Source: an uncultured Porphyromonas sp. (GTDB lineage: Bacteria; Bacteroidota; Bacteroidia; Bacteroidales; Porphyromonadaceae). Taken from it: 20,479 nucleotides of DNA. Where the stretch lies: contig UQDF01000043.1 in NCBI GenBank assembly GCA_900539765.1, positions 1-20,479 of the forward strand, given 5' to 3'. Position numbers and translations under genes: made by a program. Numbering within the stretch: the stretch's first letter is position 1; each line of letters opens with the position of its first letter. Under the pieces are notes generated by a model. It searched no databases, had not been told where the DNA came from, and worked only from the letters and a program-made list of their open reading frames with translations. This document shows positions 12,902-20,352 of the stretch, in pieces.

Positions 12902-14581
12902 ATGAATTGGTTTGAAAACTTATTTGTCGGCACGGGGATAGCACACTCTGTCTTCCTGATAGCCCTAGTCATCGCCGTGGGGATGCTCCTAGGACGCATC
13001 AAGATCGGCAAAGTCTCCCTAGGAGTCACGCTGGTACTCTTCGTGGGTATCTTCTTTGGTGCTCTAGGGATGCAGATTGACGCTGAAGTCCTACACTTTG
13101 TCAAGGAGTTTGGACTGATCCTCTTTATCTATGCCGTCGGTCTGCAGGTGGGACCTGGCTTCTTCCCCTCACTCAAGAAGGGTGGCCTCAAGCTCAACCT
13201 ACTAGCCGTCCTAGTCGTCCTACTAGGCGTGGGGATCACCATCGTCATCAAGTACCTCTCGGATCTGCCTATGTCGACGATGGTGGGTATCCTCTCAGGA
13301 GCTGTGACAAATACGCCTGGTCTAGGTGCTGCTGAGCAAACTTACACAGACATCATGGGTACGTCCGACCCCTCCATAGCGATGGGCTATGCGGTCGCTT
13401 ACCCGCTGGGTGTGATCGGCATCATCCTCTCGATGATGATCGTACGCGCCGTCTTACGGGTCAACATACGCAAAGAGGAGCAGGAGTTTGCAGCACAAGA
13501 TGAGTCTGGAGAGCATGGTGCGCAGGCTGCCTCCTTTGTCGTAGCGAATCCCGCTATCTTTGGCAAGTCCATTATGGATCTCCTCTCGAGCTACTTCGAG
13601 CATGGCAACATCGTCATCTCACGACACTACAATCATGAGACGCAAGAGATCACGGTCGCTACGGGTAGCACGATCCTGCAGGAGCATGACCGGGTCTTCG
13701 TCATTGGTCAGCCACATGAGCTGGATCATACGGAGGCTATCTTCGGGCAGCGCATTGACATAGAGCGTAAGAAGTGGATCCCCACCGAGTCAAAGCTCAT
13801 CAGCAATAAGTATACCATCACCAAGAAAACGCTCAACGGCAAGCGCCTCGGCGAGCTACAGCTCCGCCAGATCTACGGTGTCAACGTAACCCGTGTGACT
13901 CGTGCTGGCGTCGATCTCGTCGCAAGCCCTGGCATGCGTCTTCAGATGGGCGACCAGATACGTGTCGTAGGCTCCGATGCCTCCGTAGCTAAGGTGCGTG
14001 AGCTGGTCGGTGACTCGCAGAAGCATCTCAACGAGCCGAACCTGATCGGTATCTTCATCGGTATTGCGCTAGGTGTGCTCCTCGGTTCCATCCCCTTTAT
14101 CTTCCCCGGCATTCCACAGCCAGTCAAGCTGGGTCTCGCAGGTGGTCCACTCATCGTGGCTATCCTACTGAGCAACTTCGGGCCTAAGTTTGGTATCGTG
14201 ACCTATACGACACAAAGCGCCAACCTGATGATCCGCGAGATCGGTATCGCGCTCTTCCTCACCTGTGTCGGCATTGGCGCAGGCGACGGCTTCGTCGATA
14301 CGATCATGAACGGCGGTTACCGATGGGTCGGCTACGGCTTTATCATCACCATCATACCGATGCTGATCGTCGGCATACTCGGCAAGAAGGTCTTTAAGGT
14401 CAACTACCTCACCCTCTCTGGACTGATGGCCGGTAGTATGACCGATCCCCCCGCACTCGCTTACGCCAACGGGCTCACCGAGGAGGATGCTCCCGCCGTA
14501 GGCTATGCGACGGTCTACCCACTGACGATGTTCCTCCGTGTCTTGACGGCACAGATGCTCATCATATTTTTCGTAAGCTAA
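12902..14581 (+). CDS. Aspartate:alanine exchanger (AAE) family transporter, YidE/YbjL type
   Basis: An inner-membrane secondary transporter of 559 residues with the family's split layout. A first block of membrane segments (residues about 10-185) contains GAVTNTPGLGAAEQ, a family hallmark. A soluble middle holds two TrkA-C/RCK-C-like domains (about 215-285 and 300-375, such as GKRLGELQLRQIYGVNVTRV and the MRLQMGDQIRVVG stretch). A second membrane block runs to the C terminus with a matching AGSMTDPPALAYAN motif. Characterised relatives swap aspartate for alanine or succinate-type acids; the substrate here is not known. The start lies in A/T-rich sequence. The next gene begins 22 nt after the stop, so it may lead the operon that runs to 18979. 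Confidence 0.93.
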   Translation: MNWFENLFVGTGIAHSVFLIALVIAVGMLLGRIKIGKVSLGVTLVLFVGIFFGALGMQIDAEVLHFVKEFGLILFIYAVGLQVGPGFFPSLKKGGLKLNLLAVLVVLLGVGITIVIKYLSDLPMSTMVGILSGAVTNTPGLGAAEQTYTDIMGTSDPSIAMGYAVAYPLGVIGIILSMMIVRAVLRVNIRKEEQEFAAQDESGEHGAQAASFVVANPAIFGKSIMDLLSSYFEHGNIVISRHYNHETQEITVATGSTILQEHDRVFVIGQPHELDHTEAIFGQRIDIERKKWIPTESKLISNKYTITKKTLNGKRLGELQLRQIYGVNVTRVTRAGVDLVASPGMRLQMGDQIRVVGSDASVAKVRELVGDSQKHLNEPNLIGIFIGIALGVLLGSIPFIFPGIPQPVKLGLAGGPLIVAILLSNFGPKFGIVTYTTQSANLMIREIGIALFLTCVGIGAGDGFVDTIMNGGYRWVGYGFIITIIPMLIVGILGKKVFKVNYLTLSGLMAGSMTDPPALAYANGLTEEDAPAVGYATVYPLTMFLRVLTAQMLIIFFVS

Positions 14582-14603
14582 GAACCAAATAACCAATTAA
14601 ATT

Positions 14604-14909
14604 ATGGCAAGTCGTCGAAAGCTAAAGCAAGCAATACACTCAGAGGTTGAGGAGATGCTGTTTGACCTATCTATCCTTTACTCCGTAGCTCCCGAGGAGC
14701 GTGAGTACACCATCGAGCAGCTCATCATGAAGGTGATCGATGCCGAGAGAGACTTCATCGCTCGCATCTCCCACACCGATGGCAAGGGCGAGCCTAAGCT
14801 CGTACGCAATTACTACCACAAGCTTCGTGAGGAGTACTCGCACTTCGTCAGCGAGATCGAGGACGAGGTGAGCAAGCTCTGCGATGAGCTACTAGTTCCT
14901 GAGGCTTAG
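14604..14909 (+). CDS. Small conserved-looking helical protein of unknown function
   Basis: A 101-residue product that I cannot assign to a named family. It is charged, contains no cysteine, signal peptide or membrane segment, and looks all-helical, with a central stretch EEREYTIEQLIMKVIDAERD and a C-terminal heptad-like part (YSHFVSEIEDEVSKLCDELL holds its only Cys). I recall similar helical proteins of about 100 residues in other Bacteroidales, but this was not checked. The gene is probably real: it has an A-rich start region (ccaattaaattATG), codon use like its neighbours, and tight spacing, 22 nt after the exchanger and 8 nt before the acyltransferase. One correction to the above: the Cys in SKLCDEL is the single cysteine present. 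Confidence 0.8.
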   Translation: MASRRKLKQAIHSEVEEMLFDLSILYSVAPEEREYTIEQLIMKVIDAERDFIARISHTDGKGEPKLVRNYYHKLREEYSHFVSEIEDEVSKLCDELLVPEA

Positions 14910-14917
14910 TCTGCTGC

Positions 14918-15457
14918 ATGAAGCTAGCACGTCTCATACTGCGCTGGTGTGGTTGGCAGCTCCTTGAGCCAGCCAGCTATCCACGCCAGAGCGTCATCTG
15001 TGTAGCGCCCCACACGAGCAATATGGACTTCATATGGGGCAAGCTATACTACAAAGCGGTGGGACAGAGAGCGCACTTCTTGATGAAAAAAGAGCTCTTT
15101 GTTCCGCCATTAGGCTGGATCTTCAAGGCAATGGGAGGGATCCCGATCGATCGTAGTCGCAAGGGCAATACGGTCGAGCAGGTCGTAGCACGCTTTCGAG
15201 CCAAGGACGACTTTGCGGTGGCGATCACACCTGAGGGTTCGCGTAAAGCTCGGGATAGGTGGAAGACAGGCTTCTACCACATCGCTGAGGAGGCGGGTGT
15301 ACCCATACAGCTGGCCGTCATAGACTACAAGCAGAAGGTGCTGGGCATCTTCGAGCAGTTTGTCCCGACGGGCGATCTCGACAAGGATATACAGTATATA
15401 AGGAGTAAGTACCGCGCCGACCAGGCGAAGAAGCCACACCTCTTTGCCGAGTCATAA
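14918..15457 (+). CDS. PlsC-like lysophospholipid acyltransferase family protein
   Basis: A 179-residue acyltransferase of the LPLAT/PlsC superfamily, which moves an acyl chain onto a glycerophosphate or related lipid at the membrane. The catalytic H-x4-D motif is HTSNMD (His32, Asp37). The GGIPIDRS block (about 73-80) and the EGSR block (Glu106-Arg109, in ITPEGSRKARDRWKTGFYHI) provide the acceptor-phosphate contacts expected of the family. It is shorter than PlsC proper (about 240 residues) and resembles the small YihG/1-acylglycerol-3-phosphate acyltransferase-like proteins of Bacteroidota, so the acceptor is uncertain. It lies 8 nt after the small helical protein gene and 12 nt before the nitrilase gene, within a likely operon. 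Confidence 0.87.
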   Translation: MKLARLILRWCGWQLLEPASYPRQSVICVAPHTSNMDFIWGKLYYKAVGQRAHFLMKKELFVPPLGWIFKAMGGIPIDRSRKGNTVEQVVARFRAKDDFAVAITPEGSRKARDRWKTGFYHIAEEAGVPIQLAVIDYKQKVLGIFEQFVPTGDLDKDIQYIRSKYRADQAKKPHLFAES

Positions 15458-15469
15458 GGAGTCCCCAAT

Positions 15470-16288
15470 ATGGAGCACGAAGCTTTACAGATACTCTTCG
15501 CACAGCGTCCCATCGTCTGGACAGAGCCCGAGGCAAACCTTCGCCTTATGGCTGAGGACATAGGCACAGCAGCCGAGGCGGGGGCGCACTTAGTCGTTTT
15601 CCCCGAGGTGATGCTCACGGGCTTCAACCTCAAGGTGGCTCAATCAGCTCGTCCCTGGCAGGGGGCTGAGCTAGAGCGTCTGCGAGCCTTGGCGCAGGAG
15701 CATCAGATAGCGATCGCCTCCTCTGCCTTCGTCTGGGACGATGAGATGCAACCGACACGCTACTACAACCGCGCCTACATCATGCTCCCCGACGGATCGA
15801 TCTATGCTCAGGACAAGCGGCACCTCTTCTCCATGGCTGGCGAAGACCGCCGACTCACGCCAGGCAACGGCTACGACACCATCACCTATCGTGGCTGGCG
15901 CATACGACTGATCACCTGCTACGACCTGCGCTTCCCCGTCTGGTGCCGCAACCGCATCCACACGGACGGCTCGCTCGACTACGACCTGCTGCTCGTCGTC
16001 GCCAACTGGCCTCGTCCCCGCATCACCGCTTGGCGCGCACTCCTGCAGGCTCGTGCCATCGAGAACGTCGCTTACGTCATCGGCGTCAACCGCATCGGGT
16101 CCGATCCCTTTGGCACCGACTATTCGGGCGAAAGCTTAGCCTACGACTACCTCGGGCAGCCGATCTGCGAGGCGGAGCCTTACGCAGACCAACTGCTCAG
16201 CGCCACGCTAGAGCGAGAGCCTCTGGAAGCCTTTCGGCAGAAGTTCCCCGTATGGCGAGACAGCGACCCCTTTACCATCCACTCCTAG
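15470..16288 (+). CDS. Carbon-nitrogen hydrolase, omega-amidase (YafV/Nit2) type
   Basis: A 272-residue nitrilase-superfamily amidase. The Glu-Lys-Cys triad is complete: Glu46 in VVFPEVMLTGF, Lys116 in DKRHLFSMAGED and Cys150 in ITCYDLRFPVW. The DKRHLF and CYDLRFPV wording resembles the YafV/Nit2 group, which hydrolyses 2-oxoglutaramate and 2-oxosuccinamate, the keto acids formed from glutamine and asparagine transamination, so omega-amidase is the best guess. It is cytoplasmic, with no signal peptide. The ATG at 15470 is preceded by AAGGAG (15456-15461) at an 8-nt gap, which is Shine-Dalgarno-like, but the match overlaps the previous stop codon and may be chance. It is part of the tightly packed operon. 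Confidence 0.9.
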   Translation: MEHEALQILFAQRPIVWTEPEANLRLMAEDIGTAAEAGAHLVVFPEVMLTGFNLKVAQSARPWQGAELERLRALAQEHQIAIASSAFVWDDEMQPTRYYNRAYIMLPDGSIYAQDKRHLFSMAGEDRRLTPGNGYDTITYRGWRIRLITCYDLRFPVWCRNRIHTDGSLDYDLLLVVANWPRPRITAWRALLQARAIENVAYVIGVNRIGSDPFGTDYSGESLAYDYLGQPICEAEPYADQLLSATLEREPLEAFRQKFPVWRDSDPFTIHS

Positions 16289-16305
16289 ACTCCCTACACT
16301 TACTT

Positions 16306-17172
16306 ATGAGCTACCTCATGGCATCCTCTCGCAAACAGCTCCAGCATCTCCTCCCGCTCCTACTCCTGCTCCCCCTTTTGGTCGGTTGTCACAAGGCAGG
16401 CCAGCAAGAAAAAGAGACGCAAGCACCACGCATCGTCTCGCTCGTCCCCTCCGTAACCGATCAGATCTACGACCTCGCGTGCGACTCGCTCCTCGTCGGT
16501 TGCACCTCTTACTGCACCGAAGCGATTGCCGACAGCGTCCCCGTCGTAGGCTCTGCCGTACAGACCAACCTAGAGCTACTCATCGCTCAGCGTCCGACCA
16601 TTGTCTTTGCGTCCGACTTCACCGCCCCGCAGACCATCTCTTCACTGGAGAGCGCTGGCATCGAGGTCGTTCAGCTTACCAATCCCTCCAGTTACGATGC
16701 CATACAGGAGCAGTATCGCCAGATTGCCGCACTCGTCGGAGCGAGCGCTCGTGCCGAGTCTCAGCTCACAGAGATCAACCAGTGCATCGACTCGCTCAAG
16801 CAGCTCAATGCGGCACGCCCCTGGCATCCACGCGCCTTCATGCAGATAGCTTTTGACCCGCTCTTTGGTGCCTCCACATCGACCTATATGAACGATCTGA
16901 TCACCTTCAGCGGCTGTACTAACATCGTCACCGTGGCGGGCAATGGTCAGCTCAGCCTGGAGTATGTCGTAAAGCAAGACCCCGAGGTGATCTTCCTCAT
17001 CGCTAATCATGGCAATGAGAGCGGATCAGAAGAGTCGTGGCACACGCTACGCTCCGTCACCGCTGTGCAGAAAAAAGCCTACTGCCAGCTCCCAGGAAGC
17101 GTTGTCAGCCAGCCCTCGCCACAGCACTTTGTCGAGGCACTGCTGCTGATGACCGACTACCTTAGTGAGTAA
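16306..17172 (+). CDS. ABC transporter substrate-binding lipoprotein (BtuF/FhuD-like)
   Basis: A cluster-A-type periplasmic binding protein that feeds the permease and ATPase encoded next. From the ATG at 16306 it has 288 residues. A lipoprotein signal ends in the lipobox LLVGC with Cys28 as lipidation site. The binding-protein domain follows: PRIVSLVPSVTDQIYDL, then NLELLIAQRPTIVFA, and a long linking helix near ALVGASARAESQL, the layout of BtuF and iron-siderophore or haem binding proteins. An in-frame ATG at 16318 would also work, giving Cys24. The open frame extends back to 15943 inside the nitrilase gene, but that part is a shadow. The ligand (cobalamin, haem or siderophore) cannot be read from the sequence. 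The permease gene starts 14 nt downstream. Confidence 0.9.
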   Translation: MSYLMASSRKQLQHLLPLLLLLPLLVGCHKAGQQEKETQAPRIVSLVPSVTDQIYDLACDSLLVGCTSYCTEAIADSVPVVGSAVQTNLELLIAQRPTIVFASDFTAPQTISSLESAGIEVVQLTNPSSYDAIQEQYRQIAALVGASARAESQLTEINQCIDSLKQLNAARPWHPRAFMQIAFDPLFGASTSTYMNDLITFSGCTNIVTVAGNGQLSLEYVVKQDPEVIFLIANHGNESGSEESWHTLRSVTAVQKKAYCQLPGSVVSQPSPQHFVEALLLMTDYLSE

Positions 17173-17186
17173 ACGCCACCTCCCCC

Positions 17187-18197
17187 ATGCCTCACCGACA
17201 GACTCTCGCGAAGTCCTACTGGACGCTCCCCCTGATGGTGCTGCTGCTCCTAGTCATCGCCATCTTATCGCTACATGTCGGGGCGCATCCTATCTCTCTC
17301 TGGCAGCTCTCGGAGATACTCTCTGACCCCACCTCGGTCGAGTACACGATCCTAATGCAGCTACGTCTGCCACGCATCATCAACGCCATCTCCATCGGTG
17401 GTGGACTAAGCCTCTGCGGAGCTATCCTGCAGGGGCTTTTTCGCAACCCACTCGTCGAGCCGTACACCCTCGGCATCTCAGGCGGTGCTTCGCTCGGTGT
17501 CACGCTCGCCATCGTCTTAGGCCTTTCCACCGCCTTCTTGACGCTCCCCGCCTTTGGCTTCATCGGTGCCTTGGTCACGATCCTACTCGTCTATGCTAAT
17601 AGCTACCAGCGCCACGGTCTAAGCGTACAGCGTATGCTCCTCGTCGGTGTGATGGTCAGCTTTATGGCATCGTCAGGCGTCATGCTCCTCCTCTCGGTGG
17701 CGCGTGCCGAGCAACTCTCCCGCATCATCTTCTGGACGATGGGGTCGCTACAGGAGAGCAACCCGCTCATCGTCTGGGGTATGCTCCTCTTCACCCTGCT
17801 CCTCCTAGGGGTCAGCTACCTCTTCGTGCAGTCGCTCAATGCACTCCGTCTGGGCGAACTCAAAGCACAGCAGCTCGGCATCGACACACGACGGGTCGTG
17901 CTGTGGCTCTTCGTACTCAGTTCGCTGCTAACCAGTGCCTGCGTCTCCGTAGCTGGCGTCATCGGCTTCGTCGGGCTAGTCATCCCACAGGCGACACGCA
18001 TCCTCCTCGGCAATGACTACCGCGTTCTCCTCGTTGGGAGCTTTATCAATGGTGGTATCTTCCTCATCCTCTGCGACATGTTGGCACGCACCATCCTCTC
18101 TCCCATCGAGCTACCGATAGGCGTCATCACCGGCTTGATCGGCGGCGTCGCCTTCCTCTACCTCATTCACCGCACCAGACGCTCGCACCAGATATGA
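17187..18197 (+). CDS. FecCD/BtuC family ABC transporter permease
   Basis: The membrane-spanning subunit of a cobalamin or iron-chelate importer, 336 residues, the family's normal length, with about 10 membrane helices. Recognisable family stretches are LRLPRIINAISIGGGLSLCG (about residues 64-83), then QGLFRNPLVEPYTLGISGGASLG (about 87-109), and near the C terminus AGVIGFVGLVIPQATRILLG, the coupling-helix region that meets the ATPase. It would work as a dimer with two copies of the ATPase. It overlaps the ATPase gene by 4 nt (ATGA), so the two are translationally coupled. Whether it carries B12, haem or siderophore is not shown; no TonB-dependent receptor gene lies nearby to tell. Confidence 0.94.
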   Translation: MPHRQTLAKSYWTLPLMVLLLLVIAILSLHVGAHPISLWQLSEILSDPTSVEYTILMQLRLPRIINAISIGGGLSLCGAILQGLFRNPLVEPYTLGISGGASLGVTLAIVLGLSTAFLTLPAFGFIGALVTILLVYANSYQRHGLSVQRMLLVGVMVSFMASSGVMLLLSVARAEQLSRIIFWTMGSLQESNPLIVWGMLLFTLLLLGVSYLFVQSLNALRLGELKAQQLGIDTRRVVLWLFVLSSLLTSACVSVAGVIGFVGLVIPQATRILLGNDYRVLLVGSFINGGIFLILCDMLARTILSPIELPIGVITGLIGGVAFLYLIHRTRRSHQI

Positions 18198-18979
18198 CCA
18201 GTCAGACGATCTTACGTGCTGAGCAGCTCATCTGTGGCTATGGGCGCAAGGCGGTCATCGGTCCCCTCGACCTCACCATAGCTCGTGGCTCCCTGACCGC
18301 CATCATCGGCCCTAATGGGGCTGGCAAAAGCACTTGCTTCAAAACCCTCACAGGCACCCTCCCCCCACTCTCTGGAAAGGTAAGCTTGCTCGACAAGCCC
18401 CTCCCCCACTACACCCTCCGTGAGCGTGCTCGCCTCGTCTCGATGGTCAATCAGCAGATCACCCCTCAGCCACTCAGGGTCTACGACTACGTCCTCATGG
18501 GACGACTCCCCTACTTCAAACGCTTTCAGATCGGTTACAGCGAGGAAGATCACGCACGTTGCGCCCACTACATCGAGCGCACTGGCATCACACGACTAGC
18601 CGACAAGCGTCTCGACGAACTGAGCGGTGGCGAACAGCAGATGGTCGCCATAGCGCAAGCGCTCACACAGGAGCCGCAGCTGCTCCTCCTCGATGAGCCG
18701 ATCTCGCATCTAGACATCGGCTACACGAGCGAGATCATGCAGCTCCTCGAGACGCTCCATGCCGAGGGACTGACGATCCTGATGATCCTCCACGACATCA
18801 ACGTAGCCTCCGAATACTGCGAGGAGCTGATCCTCTTCGGTCCCGAAGGCCTGCTAGCGCACGGCACCCCCCAGACGGTTCTCACCGCAGCACACCTCCA
18901 GGTGGCCTACCACACCAACGTCCTCGTGCAGCCCGCCCCCGCCTCTGGCCGACCCTACATCTACCCCCAGCGTCGCTAA
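18194..18979 (+). CDS. ABC transporter ATP-binding protein (FecE/BtuD-like)
   Basis: The cytoplasmic ATPase of the importer, 261 residues. All nucleotide-binding motifs are intact: Walker A GPNGAGKST with Lys45, a Q-loop around MVNQQITPQ, the ABC signature LSGGEQQ from residue 143, Walker B LLLLDEP with Asp167 and catalytic Glu168, a D-loop (SHLD) and the switch histidine in ILHDIN. It starts inside the last codons of the permease gene (4-nt ATGA overlap). It is the last gene of the run, and an intrinsic terminator begins 37 nt after its stop. The sequence fits the FecE/BtuD/HmuV group for cobalamin, siderophore or haem uptake rather than the export class. Confidence 0.95.
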   Translation: MTSQTILRAEQLICGYGRKAVIGPLDLTIARGSLTAIIGPNGAGKSTCFKTLTGTLPPLSGKVSLLDKPLPHYTLRERARLVSMVNQQITPQPLRVYDYVLMGRLPYFKRFQIGYSEEDHARCAHYIERTGITRLADKRLDELSGGEQQMVAIAQALTQEPQLLLLDEPISHLDIGYTSEIMQLLETLHAEGLTILMILHDINVASEYCEELILFGPEGLLAHGTPQTVLTAAHLQVAYHTNVLVQPAPASGRPYIYPQRR

Positions 18980-19015
18980 CGAGCCGATCTCGCATCGTCA
19001 GACCACTTTCATACG

Positions 19016-19058
19016 ATATCCACGTGAGAAATCTCAAATGCTCACGTGGATATTTTTT
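19016..19058 (+). terminator. Intrinsic terminator after the ABC importer operon
   Basis: A perfect 13-bp stem (ATATCCACGTGAG at 19016-19028, CTCACGTGGATAT at 19041-19053) with a 12-nt loop is followed by a T-run (19053-19058). Its two arms are also the first two CACGTG units of the 22-nt repeat array, so the terminator and the array share sequence. Confidence 0.88.
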
Positions 19059-19186
19059 ATTCTCCACGTGGGGGCGAAACGATACTTCGGAGGAATCAAA
19101 TGAAACTTCGGAGGAATCGTTTCTTCCCTACGTGGGGATTTTTCGTTCCTCACGTGGAGATTTTGAATTTCCTACGTGGCTGTCGG
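19021..19186 (+). repeat. Eight-unit tandem repeat of 21-22 nt, headed by YACGTGG
   Basis: The word CACGTG or TACGTG recurs at 19021, 19043, 19065, 19129, 19151 and 19173, mostly exactly 22 nt apart. The 64-nt gap after 19065 holds two 21-nt units that begin TCGGAGGAATC (19087 and 19108) instead. Many units continue with a T-rich middle (GATTTTT) and end in pyrimidines (TCTC, TCCT, TTCC). The last unit runs into the CTAG array at 19187. No gene is recognised in it. Confidence 0.75.
19062..19137. repeat. Long imperfect inverted repeat inside the 22-nt array
   Basis: Positions 19062-19083 can pair with 19116-19137 over 22 positions with one mismatch and several G-T wobbles. The core is the exact GAAACGAT (19076-19083) against ATCGTTTC (19116-19123). 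The 32-nt loop contains one full copy of ACTTCGGAGGAATC (19084-19097); a second copy (19105-19118) begins in the loop and ends in the right arm. It could fold as a large mRNA-end or free-standing hairpin. Confidence 0.6.
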
Positions 19187-19240
19187 CTAGTGACGCCAGT
19201 GGTACTAGTGCTCCTAGTGACACTAGTACTCCTAGGAACG
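19187..19240 (+). repeat. Six in-phase 9-nt CTAG repeats
   Basis: The units are CTAGTGACG, CCAGTGGTA, CTAGTGCTC, CTAGTGACA, CTAGTACTC and CTAGGAACG, with no gaps. The terminal CTAGGAA unit and the heptad repeat that follows reproduce the order seen at 10971-11072. Confidence 0.88.
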
Positions 19241-19258
19241 AATCTCTAACCTCTAAAT
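19241..19258 (+). repeat. Short heptanucleotide array (TCTAACC family)
   Basis: AATC, then TCTAACC (19245-19251) and TCTAAAT (19252-19258). It is the shortest of the four heptad sites and follows the 9-nt array directly. Confidence 0.6.
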
Positions 19259-19314
19259 CGGCTTTTTCTGCCACAAATCTTTTCAAACGAATCAGTGACT
19301 ACCGATCTATTTAG

Positions 19315-19322
19315 TACCTTTG
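19315..19322 (+). promoter_or_regulatory. -7 promoter box for the glucosaminidase-purM unit
   Basis: TACCTTTG fits TAnnTTTG and lies 86 nt before the ATG at 19409. The leader contains a perfect 12-bp palindrome, GCTCTGCAGAGC (19352-19363), which could be an operator or hairpin. No clear -33 box is seen. Confidence 0.55.
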
Positions 19323-19408
19323 TAAATCAGGTGGCTCCTACTGCTCTACCAGCTCTGCAGAGCGAGGAGTCTCTAGCATCTAGCTATACACCACTATAAT
19401 CAAGCCCT

Positions 19409-20350
19409 ATGAAGCTCCTCACTGACTCGTCACGATCTCTGCTCTCGATAGCCTGTCTGCTCTTGCTCTGCACGACAGCGTGGGCGCAGGCACCTATGAA
19501 CCCGCGCTACCAAGCCTACATACGTACCTATGCCGATGAGTGCATACGCCAGATGAAGCGTCACAAGATCCCCGCCAGCATCACGATGGCGCAGGGACTG
19601 ATCGAGACGGGAGCTGGATCTAGTCGCCTGGCGCGTGAGGGCAATAACCACTTCGGCATCAAGTGCCACCGAGCTTGGCAGGGACAGCGTATCTATGCCG
19701 ATGATGACCTCAAGGGGGAGTGCTTTCGCAAGTACCGCTCTGTGGGCGACTCCTACGAGGATCACTCCAACTTCCTCAAGCAGCCTCGATACCAAGTACT
19801 ATACACCTACCCTATCACGGACTACCAGGCTTGGGCTAGAGGACTGCAGCAGTGTGGCTATGCGACAAACAAGGGCTACGCCAATATGCTCATCAAGGTG
19901 ATCGAGCAGTACGAGCTCTACGAGCTGGATCGCGGACGCTATCCCCGCTGGATGTCGGGTCGCCCGGCACCAACCTACACCCCCTCTGATGATGACCCCG
20001 AGATGCGACTCACGCATGAGGGATACTTCAGCTATGGGCTCCTATATGTACTCGCCAACAAGGGGGACTCGCTCGAGTCGATCGCTCGCGAGATGGGCAT
20101 CAGTCTCAAGCGCTTAGCGGGCTACAACGATATGCCGGTAGACTTCCCCATTCAGGCTGGCGATGTGATCTACCTAGAGCGCAAAAACAAGCGTGCCACG
20201 CCAAACTATCCCGACCATGTGGTGCGGGTGGGTGAGTCGATGCACGACATATCACAGCGCTACGGCATACGCCTGGCTCGTCTCTATCGTATGAACCACC
20301 TAGACTACGACTACGTCCCCGAGGAGGGCGACGTACTCAGACTACGCTAA
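19409..20350 (+). CDS. Exported glucosaminidase with two LysM domains
   Basis: A peptidoglycan hydrolase, 313 residues, that cleaves next to N-acetylglucosamine in the cell wall. A signal peptide (SLLSIACLLLLCTTAWAQ, cut near residue 27) exports it. The glucosaminidase domain (PF01832 type) spans about residues 38-180; the likely catalytic Glu67 is in MAQGLIETGAGSS, with the family stretches NNHFGIKCHRAWQG and YRSVGDSYEDHSNFL. Two LysM peptidoglycan-binding domains follow, at about 210-260 (YVLANKGDSLESIAREMGIS) and 270-313 (HVVRVGESMHDISQRYGI). It has its own -7 box. Its TAA stop is part of a partial heptad repeat, and purM starts 49 nt later. It resembles the FlgJ/LytG-like enzymes of Bacteroidales. 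Confidence 0.94.
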   Translation: MKLLTDSSRSLLSIACLLLLCTTAWAQAPMNPRYQAYIRTYADECIRQMKRHKIPASITMAQGLIETGAGSSRLAREGNNHFGIKCHRAWQGQRIYADDDLKGECFRKYRSVGDSYEDHSNFLKQPRYQVLYTYPITDYQAWARGLQQCGYATNKGYANMLIKVIEQYELYELDRGRYPRWMSGRPAPTYTPSDDDPEMRLTHEGYFSYGLLYVLANKGDSLESIAREMGISLKRLAGYNDMPVDFPIQAGDVIYLERKNKRATPNYPDHVVRVGESMHDISQRYGIRLARLYRMNHLDYDYVPEEGDVLRLR

Positions 20351-20352
20351 TC

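Noticed and set aside
15943..16305. N-terminal extension of the substrate-binding lipoprotein
   Set aside because: It lies inside the nitrilase gene in another frame; the signal peptide and lipobox place the start at 16306 or 16318.
19021..19186. 22-nt array as a CRISPR
   Set aside because: Units are joined without distinct spacers of 25-40 nt, repeats are degenerate, and no cas gene is nearby.
19024..19314. 96-codon + strand frame through the repeat region
   Set aside because: It begins inside the terminator hairpin and consists of translated tandem repeats whose 22-nt period is not a multiple of three, so no repeated peptide is kept.
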